Origin: Corynebacterium appendicis CIP 107643
Lineage (GTDB): Bacteria > Actinomycetota > Actinomycetes > Mycobacteriales > Mycobacteriaceae
Reading direction: 5' to 3'
DNA: 64,000 bases
NCBI RefSeq assembly: GCF_030408415.1
Contig: NZ_CP046976.1
Coordinates: forward strand, 2,022,372 to 2,086,371
The position numbers were made by a program, and so were the translations under genes. Of this stretch, positions 8,015 through 17,535 are shown piece by piece. Position 1 is the stretch's first letter. Each line of letters starts with the position of its first letter. Below the pieces are notes generated by a model that ran no database searches, was not told where the DNA came from, and saw nothing but the letters and a program-made list of their open reading frames with translations.

Positions 8015-10813
8015 ATGGCCGACCGTCAGTCCGACCGCACCCCCGACGAGCAGGACCTCCCATGCGACCGCGACGACCTGCACGACCCGGAGCCGACCCA
8101 GGCCGTCGCCTTCGACCCGTTCGCGGAAGACGAAGAAGACGAGACCGCCGGCGAGACCGCCAACGAGAACAGCACCGACGACGACTGGCTCTCCTGGTAC
8201 GACCACGGCGACATCGACCAGGTGACCGAGCACGCCCGGCCGAAAGAGCCTGAAAAGGCGGAAGAATCCGCCCCAGCAGAAGAGCCGCAGGCGACGCAGG
8301 CGGTCGCGTTCGACCCGTTCGCGGACGACGAGGACGGCGAAGACGAAGGCGAAGCCACCAGCGCAGACGCAGACGACGCCGGCGGCCCCCAGGCGACGGA
8401 GGCGGTGGCTTTCGACCCGTTCGCGGACGAGGACGACGAAGAGATCACGGACAGCACCCACGTGCCGGAATTGGACGAGGCGGATCTGTACGGCAGCGCG
8501 GGCGAGTACGCGGGCCTCTTGAAAGACCTGGGTGAACTGCGTGCCGGCCAGGTGCAAAGAGCGCAGGCGGCGCACGCGGAGAAGGAAGCGAACGAGCGGG
8601 CGCAGCAGGAAGCGCTGGCACGGGCACAGGCCAGCACGAGTGAACGGGCGCGCAGGCAGGCGCTGGACACATTCCGCGAACTGCGCGGCGTCAAGCGTGC
8701 GACGCGCACGGTGGCCGACGGCATGGTGGAGCTGCCGTGGGTCGCACCGGTGGAGCCGAATGAGGCGATCAAAGATCCGACGAACGCGATCGTCAACAAG
8801 AAGATCCCGGCGCCGCAGCTGCAGCAGGGCGATGTCGTCGCAGGCCAGTACCGGATCCTGGGCGTGATCGCGCATGGCGGCATGGGCTGGCTCTACCTGG
8901 CGCAGGACGATTTCGTGGCGGGCCGCCACGTGGTGCTCAAAGGCATGCAATCGGAGAAGAGCGAGGACGAGGCGGCTGCCGCGGCGGCGGAGCGCGAATT
9001 CCTGGCGGACATCACGCACCCCGGCATCGTGAAGATCTTCAACTTCATCGACGACCCCAGGGTTGACGGGGGATTCATTGTGATGGAGTTCGTGGGTGGG
9101 CCGTCGTTACGCGAACGAAAAAATGAGCAAGAAACGCACCTTCTTCCCATCGAGCAGGCGATCGCGTACATCCTGGAGGTGCTTCCCGCGCTGGGATACC
9201 TGCATAGTCGCGGCGTGGTGTACAACGACCTCAAACCCGACAACATCATTGTCACGGAAGACCAGGTCAAGCTCATCGACCTCGGCGCGGTCAGCGGCAT
9301 CGGCGCGTACGGCTTCATCTACGGCACGAAGGGCTACCAGGCGCCGGAGGTCGCGCGCGAGGGTCCGAGCATCGCCAGCGACATCTACACCGTCGGGCGC
9401 ACGCTCGCCGCGCTCATCCTCGAGCTGCCGAAGGAGGGCGGCGCGTACTCGCACACGCTGCCCACGCCGAGCGACTCGCCGACGCTGCGCCGCTATATCT
9501 CGCTGTACCGTCTGCTCGCGCGGTGCTGTAATCCGGACCCGCGGCAGCGTTTCCGCAGCGTGGAAGAGCTCGAGGGACAGCTGCTCGGCGTCCTGCGCGA
9601 AATCATTGCGCTGCGCGACGGCATCAACCACCCCGCGCAGCATTCGCTGTTCTCGCCGCAACGTACGACATTCGGCACAAAGCACCTCGTCTTCCGCACC
9701 GATCAGCTTATCGACGGCATCGACCGCACCGTCGAAATCACCCCCTCCGAAGTGGTGTCCGCGCTGCCCACTCCCCTCATCGATCGCTCCGATGTCGGCG
9801 CGGGACTGCTCTCCGGCACCTCCTACGCCGAGCCCCAGGAGACCCTGGAAGCTCTGCGCCAGGCCTTCAAGGCCACCGAATACGCCCACTCCGCCGAAAT
9901 CCCCTTCGCCGTTGCCCGCGCCATGCTCGACCTCGGCCTGACCACGCAGGCGCAGCACTGGCTCAGCCAGCTCGACGGTCCGCTGCGTTCCGACTGGCGC
10001 TACCACTGGTACCAGGGGCTCACCGAGCTCATCCACGGCGATTTCGCCTCCGCGCAGCGCGACTTCTCCGCCGTCCTCGACATCGTCCCCGGCGAGGCCG
10101 CACCCAAGCTCGCGCTCGCCGCCGTCGACGAGCTTCTCCTCCAGCAATCAGGACTACAACAACAAAAGCTTATCGATGACACCCTCGCCCGCCATCTCTC
10201 CTCCATCCGCACCGACCTGGGTGAATTGCCCAACTCCTATTTCCGGTCCCAGGAGAAAGCCGGCGTGATCTCGCCCAAGTGGTCTCACGTGACCGACCAT
10301 CCGGCAACACTCCGGCTCAATGCGATGCGCCTCTACGCCCTCGTGTGGGCCGCCAACCCCACCACGGTCTCGTCCGCCTTCGGCCTGGCCCGCCAGCTCA
10401 TGTACGAAGGCGAAGTCGAGATGGCCGTCGCCGCCCTGGACAAGGTGCCGCAGCAGTCCCGCCACCACCGCATGGCAAAACTGACCTCGATCCTCTACCT
10501 GGTCAGCGACGCGCTCACCGAGTCCCGCATCCGCCGCGCCGCACGCCGCCTCGAGGAGATCCCCACCAACGAGCCCCGGCTGCTCCAGATCAAGGTCGCC
10601 GTCCTCCGCGCCGGCCTGACATTCCTCCGCGACTCCGGCGCCTCCGCCGCCACCGCGAAGACCCAGCTCTTCGAGTACGACTTCACCATCAAGGACCTCC
10701 GCCGTGGCCTGGCCATCACCCTGCGCGAACAAGCCCGCCGGGCCCCGTTCGCCCGCCACCGCTACGCGCTGGTGGACACCGCGAACAAAGTCCGCCCCGC
10801 GACCTGGTTCTAG
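8015..10813 (+). CDS. pknG: Serine/threonine protein kinase PknG
   Basis: This soluble 932-residue kinase phosphorylates the FHA protein OdhI/GarA, which restrains 2-oxoglutarate dehydrogenase and tunes glutamate metabolism. An acidic N-terminus carries three near-identical motifs of the form T(Q/E)AVAFDPFA with the threonine at about residues 28, 94 and 128. The CxxC pairs of a rubredoxin domain are absent. The kinase domain starts near residue 275: glycine loop AHGGMGW, catalytic YNDLKPDN and metal-binding IDLG. The C-terminal 300 residues are helical and fit the TPR domain. A GGAG ribosome site precedes the ATG, three bases after glnH. It is about 100 residues longer than I recall for C. 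glutamicum PknG. Confidence 0.95.
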   Translation: MADRQSDRTPDEQDLPCDRDDLHDPEPTQAVAFDPFAEDEEDETAGETANENSTDDDWLSWYDHGDIDQVTEHARPKEPEKAEESAPAEEPQATQAVAFDPFADDEDGEDEGEATSADADDAGGPQATEAVAFDPFADEDDEEITDSTHVPELDEADLYGSAGEYAGLLKDLGELRAGQVQRAQAAHAEKEANERAQQEALARAQASTSERARRQALDTFRELRGVKRATRTVADGMVELPWVAPVEPNEAIKDPTNAIVNKKIPAPQLQQGDVVAGQYRILGVIAHGGMGWLYLAQDDFVAGRHVVLKGMQSEKSEDEAAAAAAEREFLADITHPGIVKIFNFIDDPRVDGGFIVMEFVGGPSLRERKNEQETHLLPIEQAIAYILEVLPALGYLHSRGVVYNDLKPDNIIVTEDQVKLIDLGAVSGIGAYGFIYGTKGYQAPEVAREGPSIASDIYTVGRTLAALILELPKEGGAYSHTLPTPSDSPTLRRYISLYRLLARCCNPDPRQRFRSVEELEGQLLGVLREIIALRDGINHPAQHSLFSPQRTTFGTKHLVFRTDQLIDGIDRTVEITPSEVVSALPTPLIDRSDVGAGLLSGTSYAEPQETLEALRQAFKATEYAHSAEIPFAVARAMLDLGLTTQAQHWLSQLDGPLRSDWRYHWYQGLTELIHGDFASAQRDFSAVLDIVPGEAAPKLALAAVDELLLQQSGLQQQKLIDDTLARHLSSIRTDLGELPNSYFRSQEKAGVISPKWSHVTDHPATLRLNAMRLYALVWAANPTTVSSAFGLARQLMYEGEVEMAVAALDKVPQQSRHHRMAKLTSILYLVSDALTESRIRRAARRLEEIPTNEPRLLQIKVAVLRAGLTFLRDSGASAATAKTQLFEYDFTIKDLRRGLAITLREQARRAPFARHRYALVDTANKVRPATWF

Positions 10814-11036
10814 CGGCTGCGGGGCGCGCCTACGGGGCAGGCCTACGGCCACTCGCATCAACTGTCCTGGATCAGTTGACCTGCATGTAGTGACCTGCAT
10901 GAACTGAGTGGCCCGCCGGTTTTTTCGCCGAAAGCAGCCACCGCACTCGGTTCATGCCGAAAAGTCCATGCAAGTCAGCCCATGCCGTTGAGTTCATGCG
11001 GGCTCCGAGCAACGCGACCACGGTGAAAACGCGAAA
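10814..11036. other. pknG-ackA intergenic region with nested inverted repeats
   Basis: No gene is seen. GCATGAACTGAGTG at 10897-10910 pairs with CACTCGGTTCATGC at 10944-10957 with one mismatch. An outer arm TGACCTGCATG (10891-10901) pairs with CATGCAAGTCA (10967-10977) with one mismatch. Further copies of the CATG-centred word lie at about 10881-10886 and 10994-10999. The structure stands between convergent genes and may end pknG transcription. Confidence 0.5.
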
Positions 11037-11063
11037 CCCGGCCCCAGCAGTGCTGGAACCGGG
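11037..11063. terminator. Hairpin between convergent pknG and ackA
   Basis: CCCGG at 11037-11041 and CCAGCA pair with TGCTGG and CCGGG ending at 11063, forming an interrupted stem with a very short loop. There is no strong T run on either side, so it is a weak terminator or an mRNA-end structure for ackA. Confidence 0.5.
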
Positions 11064-11111
11064 CTGACTAGCGCGGGCGGCGTCCGCGGCGGGCTCTGAG
11101 AGGAGAGGCGC

Positions 11112-12311
11112 TTAGAGCGACTCTGCGATCGCGGCGGACTTCTGCGCGATGGCAAGTTCCTCGTTCGTCGGGACGACGAGGACCTTGGTGGCGGAGTCCT
11201 CGGTGGAGATGATGCGGGGGCCGGAACCGTTCTGGTTCTTCTCCTCGTCGATCTTGATGCCGAAGTTCTCCAGGTCGGCCAGGGAGTTGGTGCGGACGGT
11301 GGCGTCGTTCTCGCCGACACCGGCGGTGAACGTGATGGTGTCCACGCGGCCCAGGGTGATCATGTAGGCGCCGATGTAGCGGCGGAGGCGGTGAATGTAG
11401 ACGTCGTAAGCCAGCTTGGCCTTCTCGTCGCCTTCCTCCATCTTCTCGTGCAGGACACGGAAGTCGTTGACGCCGGACAGGCCCTTCACACCGGAGTGGC
11501 GGTTGAGCAGGTCGTCGATGGCGTCGATGTCCATGCCGGCGGTGCGGTAAAGGTGGAAGATCACGCCCGGGTCGATGTCACCCGAGCGGGTGCCCATGAC
11601 CAGGCCCTCGAGTGGGGTGAGACCCATGGTGGTGTCCTGTGCCTGGCCGCCACGGATGGCGGAGACGGAGGCGCCGTTTCCGAGGTGGAGGACGATCTGG
11701 TTGAGCTCCTCGACGGACTGGCCGAGGTGGTCGGCGACCTCGCGGGCAATGAACTCGTGGGAGGTGCCGTGGAAGCCGTAGCGGCGGATCTGGTGCTGTT
11801 GGGCGACGTCCAGGTCGATGGCATAGTTCGCGGAGGCTGCCGGCAGGTCGGTGAAGAAGCCGGTGTCGAACACAGCCACGTGCGGGACGTTCGGCAGCAG
11901 GTCGCGGGCGACCTCAATGCCGTCGACGTTCGCGGTGTTGTGCAGCGGCGCAAGGGGGACGAGTTCGCGGATCTGCTCGACCACCTCGTCGTCAACAAGC
12001 ACAGGCGCGCTGAAGGTCTTGCCGCCGTGGACGACGCGGTGGCCGCAGGCGATGATGTCCACCGCGGTCGGGCCGGCGCCGTTGGCGTCCAGCATGGCGA
12101 TGGCCAGCATCAGGCCGCCGCGATGGTCGCGGATCGGCATATTCGACTCGACGTGGCGGCCCTCAATCTTGATGGAGATGCGGCCGTTCGGCTCGCCGAT
12201 GCGCTCGACCAGGCCGGTCACGAACGGGCGGTCGGAGGCGGATGCGGTGGGGTCGACGATCTGGAATTTGATCGACGAGGAACCGGAGTTGAGGACGAGT
12301 GCGTAGGCCAT
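11112..12311 (-). CDS. ackA: Acetate kinase
   Basis: This 399-residue enzyme interconverts acetyl phosphate plus ADP and acetate plus ATP, in the cytoplasm. It begins with the ASKHA phosphate loop motif [12 protein letters not shown] and contains the family signatures [17 protein letters not shown] and TRSGDIDPG. Length and motifs are normal. Its start codon overlaps the pta stop by one base (TAATG), so pta and ackA are coupled and form the acetate activation and overflow operon. In C. glutamicum this operon is controlled by RamA, RamB and GlxR. I could not place their sites with confidence here. Confidence 0.97.
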   Translation of the reverse strand: MAYALVLNSGSSSIKFQIVDPTASASDRPFVTGLVERIGEPNGRISIKIEGRHVESNMPIRDHRGGLMLAIAMLDANGAGPTAVDIIACGHRVVHGGKTFSAPVLVDDEVVEQIRELVPLAPLHNTANVDGIEVARDLLPNVPHVAVFDTGFFTDLPAASANYAIDLDVAQQHQIRRYGFHGTSHEFIAREVADHLGQSVEELNQIVLHLGNGASVSAIRGGQAQDTTMGLTPLEGLVMGTRSGDIDPGVIFHLYRTAGMDIDAIDDLLNRHSGVKGLSGVNDFRVLHEKMEEGDEKAKLAYDVYIHRLRRYIGAYMITLGRVDTITFTAGVGENDATVRTNSLADLENFGIKIDEEKNQNGSGPRIISTEDSATKVLVVPTNEELAIAQKSAAIAESL

Positions 12312-13684
12312 TAGTGAGCTCCTTGCGCCTGGATAGCAGTGATAGCGACGGTGTTGACGATGTCCGGGACAGTCGCGCCGCGGGACAGGTCATTGACCGG
12401 CTTGTTCAGGCCCTGCAGGACGGGGCCGATGGCGAGCGCGCCGCCGGTGCGCTGCGCGATCTTGTAGCCGGCGTTGCCGGCCTCGAGGTCCGGGAAGACG
12501 AAGACGTTCGCCTGGCCGGCCACCGGGGAATCCGGGGCCTTCTTCTTGCCCACGCCGGGGTCGGCGGCGGCGTCGAACTGCAGCGGGCCATCGATAGCCG
12601 TGTCCGGGGCAAGCTCCTTGGCCTTGGCGGTCGCCTCGACAGCGCGCTCCACGTCCGGGCCGGAGCCGGAGGAACCGGTGGAGTAGGACAGGATGGCCAC
12701 CTTCGGGTCGATGCCGAACTGCGCCGCGGTCTTCGCGGACACGGCGGCAATCTCACCGATCTGCTCGGCAGTCGGGTTCGGGTTCACGGCGCAGTCGCCG
12801 AACGCCCACAGGCGGTCGCGCATGACCATCAGGAACACGGACGACACAACGGATGCGCCCGGCGCGGTCTTGATGATCTGGAACGACGGCTTGATGGTGT
12901 GCGCCGTGGTGTTCGCCGCACCGGAGACCATTCCGTCAGCGAGGCCCTTGTGGACCATCATGGTGGCGAAGTAGGAGATGTCCTTCATCGTCTCGCGCGC
13001 TTCGGAGACGGTGACGCCCTTCTTCTTGCGCAGCTCAGCGAATTCTTCCGCAAACTCGTCGAGCAGCTCGGAATTCAGGTGGTCGATGATGTTCGCGCCC
13101 GACAGGTTCAGGCCCTTTTCGTCGGCGCGGCGCGCAATATCGTCGCTGACACCGAGGATGGTCAGGTCTGCCACGTCCTGCTTGAGCAGCTGGTGAGCGG
13201 CCTCCAGGATGCGGTCGTCCTCGCCCTCCGGCAGGACGATGTGCGCGCGCTTCTCCTTCGCGCGCGGGATCAGCCAGTTCTCGAACACAGCGGGGGACAT
13301 GACCTGCCGCGCGCCCGCGCCGAGTGCGGCGTCGAGAGCAGAAGCATCGAGCTTATCGACGCCTCGTGCTTCCGCCCCCAGCTCCCCCACCCGAGCCAGA
13401 GCGAGCTCTGCCGCCGGGCTTTCAGCTGCGCCGTCTGCGGTGAGCAGCAGCACCGGGACACCGAGCGCCGCGGCGACCTCCGCGTCGAAGGTGTAGTCGC
13501 CGGTGCCGATGATCAGGCTGTCACCGTCAGCGAGCAGGTCCGCCGACACGATTGCGGAAAGATCGCGCTCCTGGTCGCTCAAATTCACGACCTTCAGGTT
13601 CTTCTCCCCCGCTAGCGCCTCGATGTCACCCCCCTCGAGTGCGCGGCCTAGCGCCGTGATGAGAACGGACCTGTTTGCAGCCAT
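12311..13684 (-). CDS. pta: Phosphate acetyltransferase
   Basis: This 457-residue enzyme makes acetyl phosphate from acetyl-CoA, or the reverse during growth on acetate. The C-terminal 330 residues are the PTA domain ([23 protein letters not shown]). The N-terminal 125 residues keep only a short remnant of the regulatory part found in long Pta proteins, as is normal for corynebacteria. A ribosome site GGAAAGG lies about ten bases before the ATG. One copy of the 11-base word encodes VDK within RGVDKL at 13351-13361. It leads the operon with ackA. Confidence 0.96.
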   Translation of the reverse strand: MAANRSVLITALGRALEGGDIEALAGEKNLKVVNLSDQERDLSAIVSADLLADGDSLIIGTGDYTFDAEVAAALGVPVLLLTADGAAESPAAELALARVGELGAEARGVDKLDASALDAALGAGARQVMSPAVFENWLIPRAKEKRAHIVLPEGEDDRILEAAHQLLKQDVADLTILGVSDDIARRADEKGLNLSGANIIDHLNSELLDEFAEEFAELRKKKGVTVSEARETMKDISYFATMMVHKGLADGMVSGAANTTAHTIKPSFQIIKTAPGASVVSSVFLMVMRDRLWAFGDCAVNPNPTAEQIGEIAAVSAKTAAQFGIDPKVAILSYSTGSSGSGPDVERAVEATAKAKELAPDTAIDGPLQFDAAADPGVGKKKAPDSPVAGQANVFVFPDLEAGNAGYKIAQRTGGALAIGPVLQGLNKPVNDLSRGATVPDIVNTVAITAIQAQGAH

Positions 13685-14044
13685 CTAGAAACAACCTTTC
13701 CGGGCATTCGCCCTTGGCTTCACGGTGTATTCGCGCCTTGCACGCGATGTGTGCGCGTCTCGCGCAGCTGATCGACGCGCTCACCTGCGCGCGCTGTCCA
13801 GCTTTTTTCAAGTGTAGTCCCCGCCCAGGACACACGCAGGTGGCGTTGGCTACACCGCCGATGGGCATCAATCTCTCCCCACCCCGCACACCGGCTAAAC
13901 CAAGCAGTCCGAATCGAAAAGACCGCTTTGTCTAGAATTGTTTGGCTCATGCCCTATACTGGCGCTACAAATAACAGCAAGAACCATCCGCAGGATGCCC
14001 TGCGTGAGACAACACCGACAGCACAAAGGACAGTTTCGACCTCT
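13685..14044. promoter_or_regulatory. Divergent control region between pta and fprA
   Basis: This 360-base gap separates two outward-reading operons. On the fprA side TATACT at 13955-13960 is a good -10 box, about 84 bases before the ATG. AAAGGA at about 14025-14030 is the only ribosome-site candidate but is distant. On the pta side no -10 box stands out. I could not identify a convincing RamA, RamB or GlxR site by eye. Confidence 0.5.
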
Positions 14045-15427
14045 ATGAGTACTCCCACTTCCGACAACACCCTCCGCGTCGCCGTCGTCGGCTCCGGCCC
14101 CGCCGGCATCTACGCCTCCGACCTCTTGGTCAAGTCCGATGTGGACGTGCACGTGGACCTCTTCGAGCGCATGCCCGCCCCCTTCGGCCTGATCCGCTAC
14201 GGCGTGGCACCGGACCACCCGCGCATCAAGGGCATTGTGAAGTCCCTGCACAACGTGCTGGACAAGCCGGAGATCCGCCTGCTGGCCAACGTGAACGTGG
14301 GCGAGGACGTGACTGTCGAAGAGCTGCAGGAGTACTACGACGCCGTCATCTTCGCCACCGGCGCGACCGCCGACCGCGACCTGAATGTCCCAGGTGCGGA
14401 GCTCGACGGCCACTACGGTGCCGGCCAGTTCGTCGGCTTCTACGACGGCAACCCGAACTTCACCCGCGACTGGGATCTCACCGCTGAGAAGGTCGCCATC
14501 GTCGGCGTCGGCAACGTCGCGCTCGACATCGCCCGCGTGCTGGCCAAGACCGCCGACGAGCTCAAGGTCACGGAGATCCCGGACAACGTCTACGACAACC
14601 TGAACGCGTCCGCTGCGAAGGAGATCCACGTCTTCGGCCGCCGCGGCCCCGCCCAGGCCAAGTTCAGCCCTCTCGAACTGAAGGAGCTGGACCACTCCGA
14701 CAGCATCGAGGTCATCGTCGACCCGGAGGATATCGACTACGACGAGGCGTCGGAGGCGGCTCGTCGAGAAGCGAAAAGCGTCGACCTTGTGTGCCAGACC
14801 CTGGAAGGCTACGCGATGCGCGACCCGAAGGGCGCCCCGCACAAGCTGTTCATCCACTTCTTTGAGTCCCCCGTGGAGATCATCGGCGAGGACAGCAAGG
14901 TCAGCGGCTTTGTCACTGAGCGCACCGAACTCGACGGCAACGGCGGCGTGACTGCCACCGGCGAGACCACCACCTGGGACGTCCAGGCCGTCTACCGCGC
15001 CGTCGGCTACCGCTCCGACGCCGTCAACGGCGTGCCTTTCGACGACCACCGCGCCGTCATCCCCAACGACGAAGGCCACGTCCTCACCGAATTCGGCGGC
15101 GACATCATCCCCGGCCTGTACACCACCGGCTGGATCAAGCGCGGCCCCGTCGGCCTGATCGGCAACACCAAGTCCGACGCCAAGGACACCACCACCATGC
15201 TTCTCGACGACTACCGCAACGGCACCCTCACCCCCACCGAACACCGCGACGACCAGGCCATCCTCGACCACCTCAAGGACAAGGGTGTCAAGGTGACCAC
15301 CTGGGAAGGCTGGCACAACCTCGACGCCGCCGAGCGCGCCCTCGGCGAGGCCGAAGGCCGCGAGCGCAAGAAGATCGTCGAGTGGGACGACATGGTCAAC
15401 GCCTCCCACCCCGAGTACTCAATCTAG
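14045..15427 (+). CDS. fprA: Ferredoxin/adrenodoxin-type NADP reductase
   Basis: This 460-residue FAD enzyme moves electrons between NADPH and ferredoxin. The N-terminal FAD site is VVGSGPAGIYA at about residues 14-24. The NADP site is VGVGNVALDIARVL in the middle, and the C-terminal GWIKRGPVGLIGNTKSDA is typical of the adrenodoxin-reductase branch found in mycobacteria as FprA. The frame is open further upstream to 13928, but the ATG at 14045 directly before the FAD strand fits family length. It is transcribed alone and ends at a strong hairpin facing phoD. Confidence 0.93.
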   Translation: MSTPTSDNTLRVAVVGSGPAGIYASDLLVKSDVDVHVDLFERMPAPFGLIRYGVAPDHPRIKGIVKSLHNVLDKPEIRLLANVNVGEDVTVEELQEYYDAVIFATGATADRDLNVPGAELDGHYGAGQFVGFYDGNPNFTRDWDLTAEKVAIVGVGNVALDIARVLAKTADELKVTEIPDNVYDNLNASAAKEIHVFGRRGPAQAKFSPLELKELDHSDSIEVIVDPEDIDYDEASEAARREAKSVDLVCQTLEGYAMRDPKGAPHKLFIHFFESPVEIIGEDSKVSGFVTERTELDGNGGVTATGETTTWDVQAVYRAVGYRSDAVNGVPFDDHRAVIPNDEGHVLTEFGGDIIPGLYTTGWIKRGPVGLIGNTKSDAKDTTTMLLDDYRNGTLTPTEHRDDQAILDHLKDKGVKVTTWEGWHNLDAAERALGEAEGRERKKIVEWDDMVNASHPEYSI

Positions 15428-15442
15428 GGGCACAGCTCGAAG

Positions 15443-15478
15443 ACGTTGGAAGGCGGTCATGGACCCGCCTTCCAACGT
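15443..15478. terminator. Bidirectional hairpin between fprA and phoD
   Basis: ACGTTGGAAGGCGG at 15443-15456 pairs perfectly over 14 bases with its complement at 15465-15478 around an eight-base loop. It lies between two convergent stop codons. No long T run follows, but the stem is very strong. Confidence 0.75.
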
Positions 15479-15521
15479 TGCTCGCTCCTATCTAGATACG
15501 CCAGCCTCAATAGGAACGTGC

Positions 15522-17276
15522 TTAGTTGGTGAAGCCGACTCCCTTACGCCAGTTCAGCATCACTGTGGAACGGACCGCAGATGCGGGGTCGGTGATGTTG
15601 TCCGCGCGGATCCACGTCATGTCCACATCGTCCGGTCGGATCGTCGCGACACAGTAGCCGTGAGCATCCCAGTCGACGTGGCGTAGCTGCGGATTGGAGT
15701 TGTGCAAGTAGTTGTAGGCGATTCCGTTCAAGGTCGGGTGCGGTCCGACCGCATGGCCGAGAATATCTCCCACACCAGTGGCGGAGATCGAGGCGCAGAC
15801 CATCTCGCAGCCCAGCGGCTTGTCTCCATCGTAGACCGTGTGCGCCCATTCGGAGTGGATATCGCCGGTCAGAAACAGCGGGGTGACGCCGGCTTCAGCC
15901 ATGTCGACAATGAGCTGCTTTCGCTCCATCAGGTATCCGTCCCACTGGTCAGAGTTGACCAGGAAACCATACTCGGCCACATCTGTGAAGAGCTGAACAT
16001 TGTCGCCGAGGTTCTCCACCATGGCATCGAGCACCGGCTTGACATTCGGGTCGTTGCGCAAGGCACCGACCGCCAGCGGGGAGAACATCACGGAGTTACC
16101 CAAGACGTTCCACTTAGTCTTCGAGCCCCGCAGAGTGTTGACCAGCCACTGGTACTGTTCGTCACCGAGCATGCTGCGTGGTGCGCTCGGCGAAAGCGCG
16201 CCACTGATGCGTCCCACCTTGTCGCGGTAAGTGCGCAGATCCATCATAGTCAGCTCAACGAGATCGCCGAAGGTGAAGCTTCGGTAGAGCTTGCCGCCCT
16301 CTCCCAGCGCCTTAGAGCGGATAGGCATCCACTCGATGTAGGCCTGCGATGCAGCCGCACGGCGGGCGCGGTAGCTACCTTCGGTGAATTCTGTGTGGTT
16401 CTGCGCGCCGGTGTCGTAGTTGTCGTTGGCCACCTCGTGGTCGTCCCACACAGCGACCCACGGCAAGGCGGCGTGAGCCGCCTGGAGATCGAGATCCGTA
16501 CGAGCCTGGCCATAGCGGATACGGTAATCCTCGAGGTTGAGAATCTCGTGCGGGGGCTGGTATAAGCGAACAGACGGGATCGCCTTGCTGGCGCGCTGTT
16601 CGTACTCGTAGATGTAATCGCCGAGGCACACTGCCAAATCGAGTTCGTCGCGACGACCCCGCTCAGCCATGTCGCGGTACGGGGTATAGAACCCTGCCTC
16701 CCAGTTTGCGCACGAAAAGCTAGCGACCTTAAAGGACTCGACGTGAGCGTCGTTAGCTGGCGCGGTCTTCGTGCGGCCGACCGGCGAGTGAGCGCCGGCG
16801 TGCGGGCCACCCTCAATAATGAACCGGTAATAGTAGACGGAGGCGGGAGCGAGCCCCTTCACGTCAATGTGCAACGTGTGGTCCGAAGAGCGGGATGTTC
16901 GAGCCGTACCGGAAGCGACGACCGAATCGAAGGACTCGTTCGGGCTCACCTCCCAACGGACATCGGTGGCCTCGCCGGTGCCCGATCCCGGACGGGCGTT
17001 CTCATCGGGGGTGACGCGAGTCCACAGGATGACCGAGTCCGGCAGAGGGTCGCCCGATGCGACACCGTGACAAAACGGCAGCGGCTGCGGAGCCGGCTCG
17101 AGCGGAGCTGGTTTGTTGAAGTAGCCCCACGAACTCTGCGCGGATGCCGGCGCGACACTCGTCACAGCTGCGGAAGCTGCAATGGCGGCCGCACCGCCTT
17201 TGAGAAAGTTACGGCGGGTACTACGGATAGCTTTCGGTTCGGTGGATGGGGTCTGGTTCTGGCTTGTGTCCGACAT
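15522..17276 (-). CDS. phoD: Alkaline phosphatase D (PhoD), Tat-exported
   Basis: This 584-residue secreted phosphodiesterase/alkaline phosphatase scavenges phosphate. The N-terminus has a twin-arginine signal (RSTRRNFLKGG) followed by an Ala-rich stretch ending PASAQ. The PhoD domain follows with HGVASGDPLPDSVILWTRV, the metal-binding AVCLGDYIYEYE, WDDHEVANDNYD and LTGDIHSEWAH. The frame stays open to 17450, but the ATG at 17276 gives a correct Tat signal and has GGAG just before it. It diverges from a second secreted phosphatase, so both probably answer to phosphate starvation. Confidence 0.94.
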   Translation of the reverse strand: MSDTSQNQTPSTEPKAIRSTRRNFLKGGAAAIAASAAVTSVAPASAQSSWGYFNKPAPLEPAPQPLPFCHGVASGDPLPDSVILWTRVTPDENARPGSGTGEATDVRWEVSPNESFDSVVASGTARTSRSSDHTLHIDVKGLAPASVYYYRFIIEGGPHAGAHSPVGRTKTAPANDAHVESFKVASFSCANWEAGFYTPYRDMAERGRRDELDLAVCLGDYIYEYEQRASKAIPSVRLYQPPHEILNLEDYRIRYGQARTDLDLQAAHAALPWVAVWDDHEVANDNYDTGAQNHTEFTEGSYRARRAAASQAYIEWMPIRSKALGEGGKLYRSFTFGDLVELTMMDLRTYRDKVGRISGALSPSAPRSMLGDEQYQWLVNTLRGSKTKWNVLGNSVMFSPLAVGALRNDPNVKPVLDAMVENLGDNVQLFTDVAEYGFLVNSDQWDGYLMERKQLIVDMAEAGVTPLFLTGDIHSEWAHTVYDGDKPLGCEMVCASISATGVGDILGHAVGPHPTLNGIAYNYLHNSNPQLRHVDWDAHGYCVATIRPDDVDMTWIRADNITDPASAVRSTVMLNWRKGVGFTN

Positions 17277-17472
17277 AACTCCATCGTTCCACTTTCGGTC
17301 ACCTCTGTTGGGCGGGAGGTGGCATGAACAAGTACCTCTTAAAGATGAATTCACTTCAATTTCAGACAGACCATATGAGTGCGCATCTAAATTTTTCGTC
17401 GTCAAGAACCGCCGCCCTTTAAGAAAGTCAAAATGGGTGTTCAGCGCCATATTTACGTCGCCTTCTCCTTAT

Positions 17473-17494
17473 GTTCACCTAGTCTTCTCCCAGC
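17473..17494 (+). promoter_or_regulatory. Possible phosphate-response direct repeat
   Basis: In the 259-base AT-rich gap between the two divergent phosphatase genes, GTTCACCTAGT is followed directly by the related 11-base unit CTTCTCCCAGC. Streptomyces PhoP boxes are direct repeats of GTTCACC at 11-base spacing; corynebacterial PhoR boxes are only loosely defined. The match is one good unit plus one weak unit, so this is tentative. Confidence 0.25.
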
Positions 17495-17535
17495 TTCTAT
17501 TGCAACTATTTAAAGGCGCTAATAACTTAATTTTC

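Noticed and set aside
13895..15409. Long minus-strand frame opposite fprA
   Set aside because: fprA has complete FAD and NADP motifs; the antisense translation is Val/Gly/Asp repeats typical of GC-rich shadow frames.
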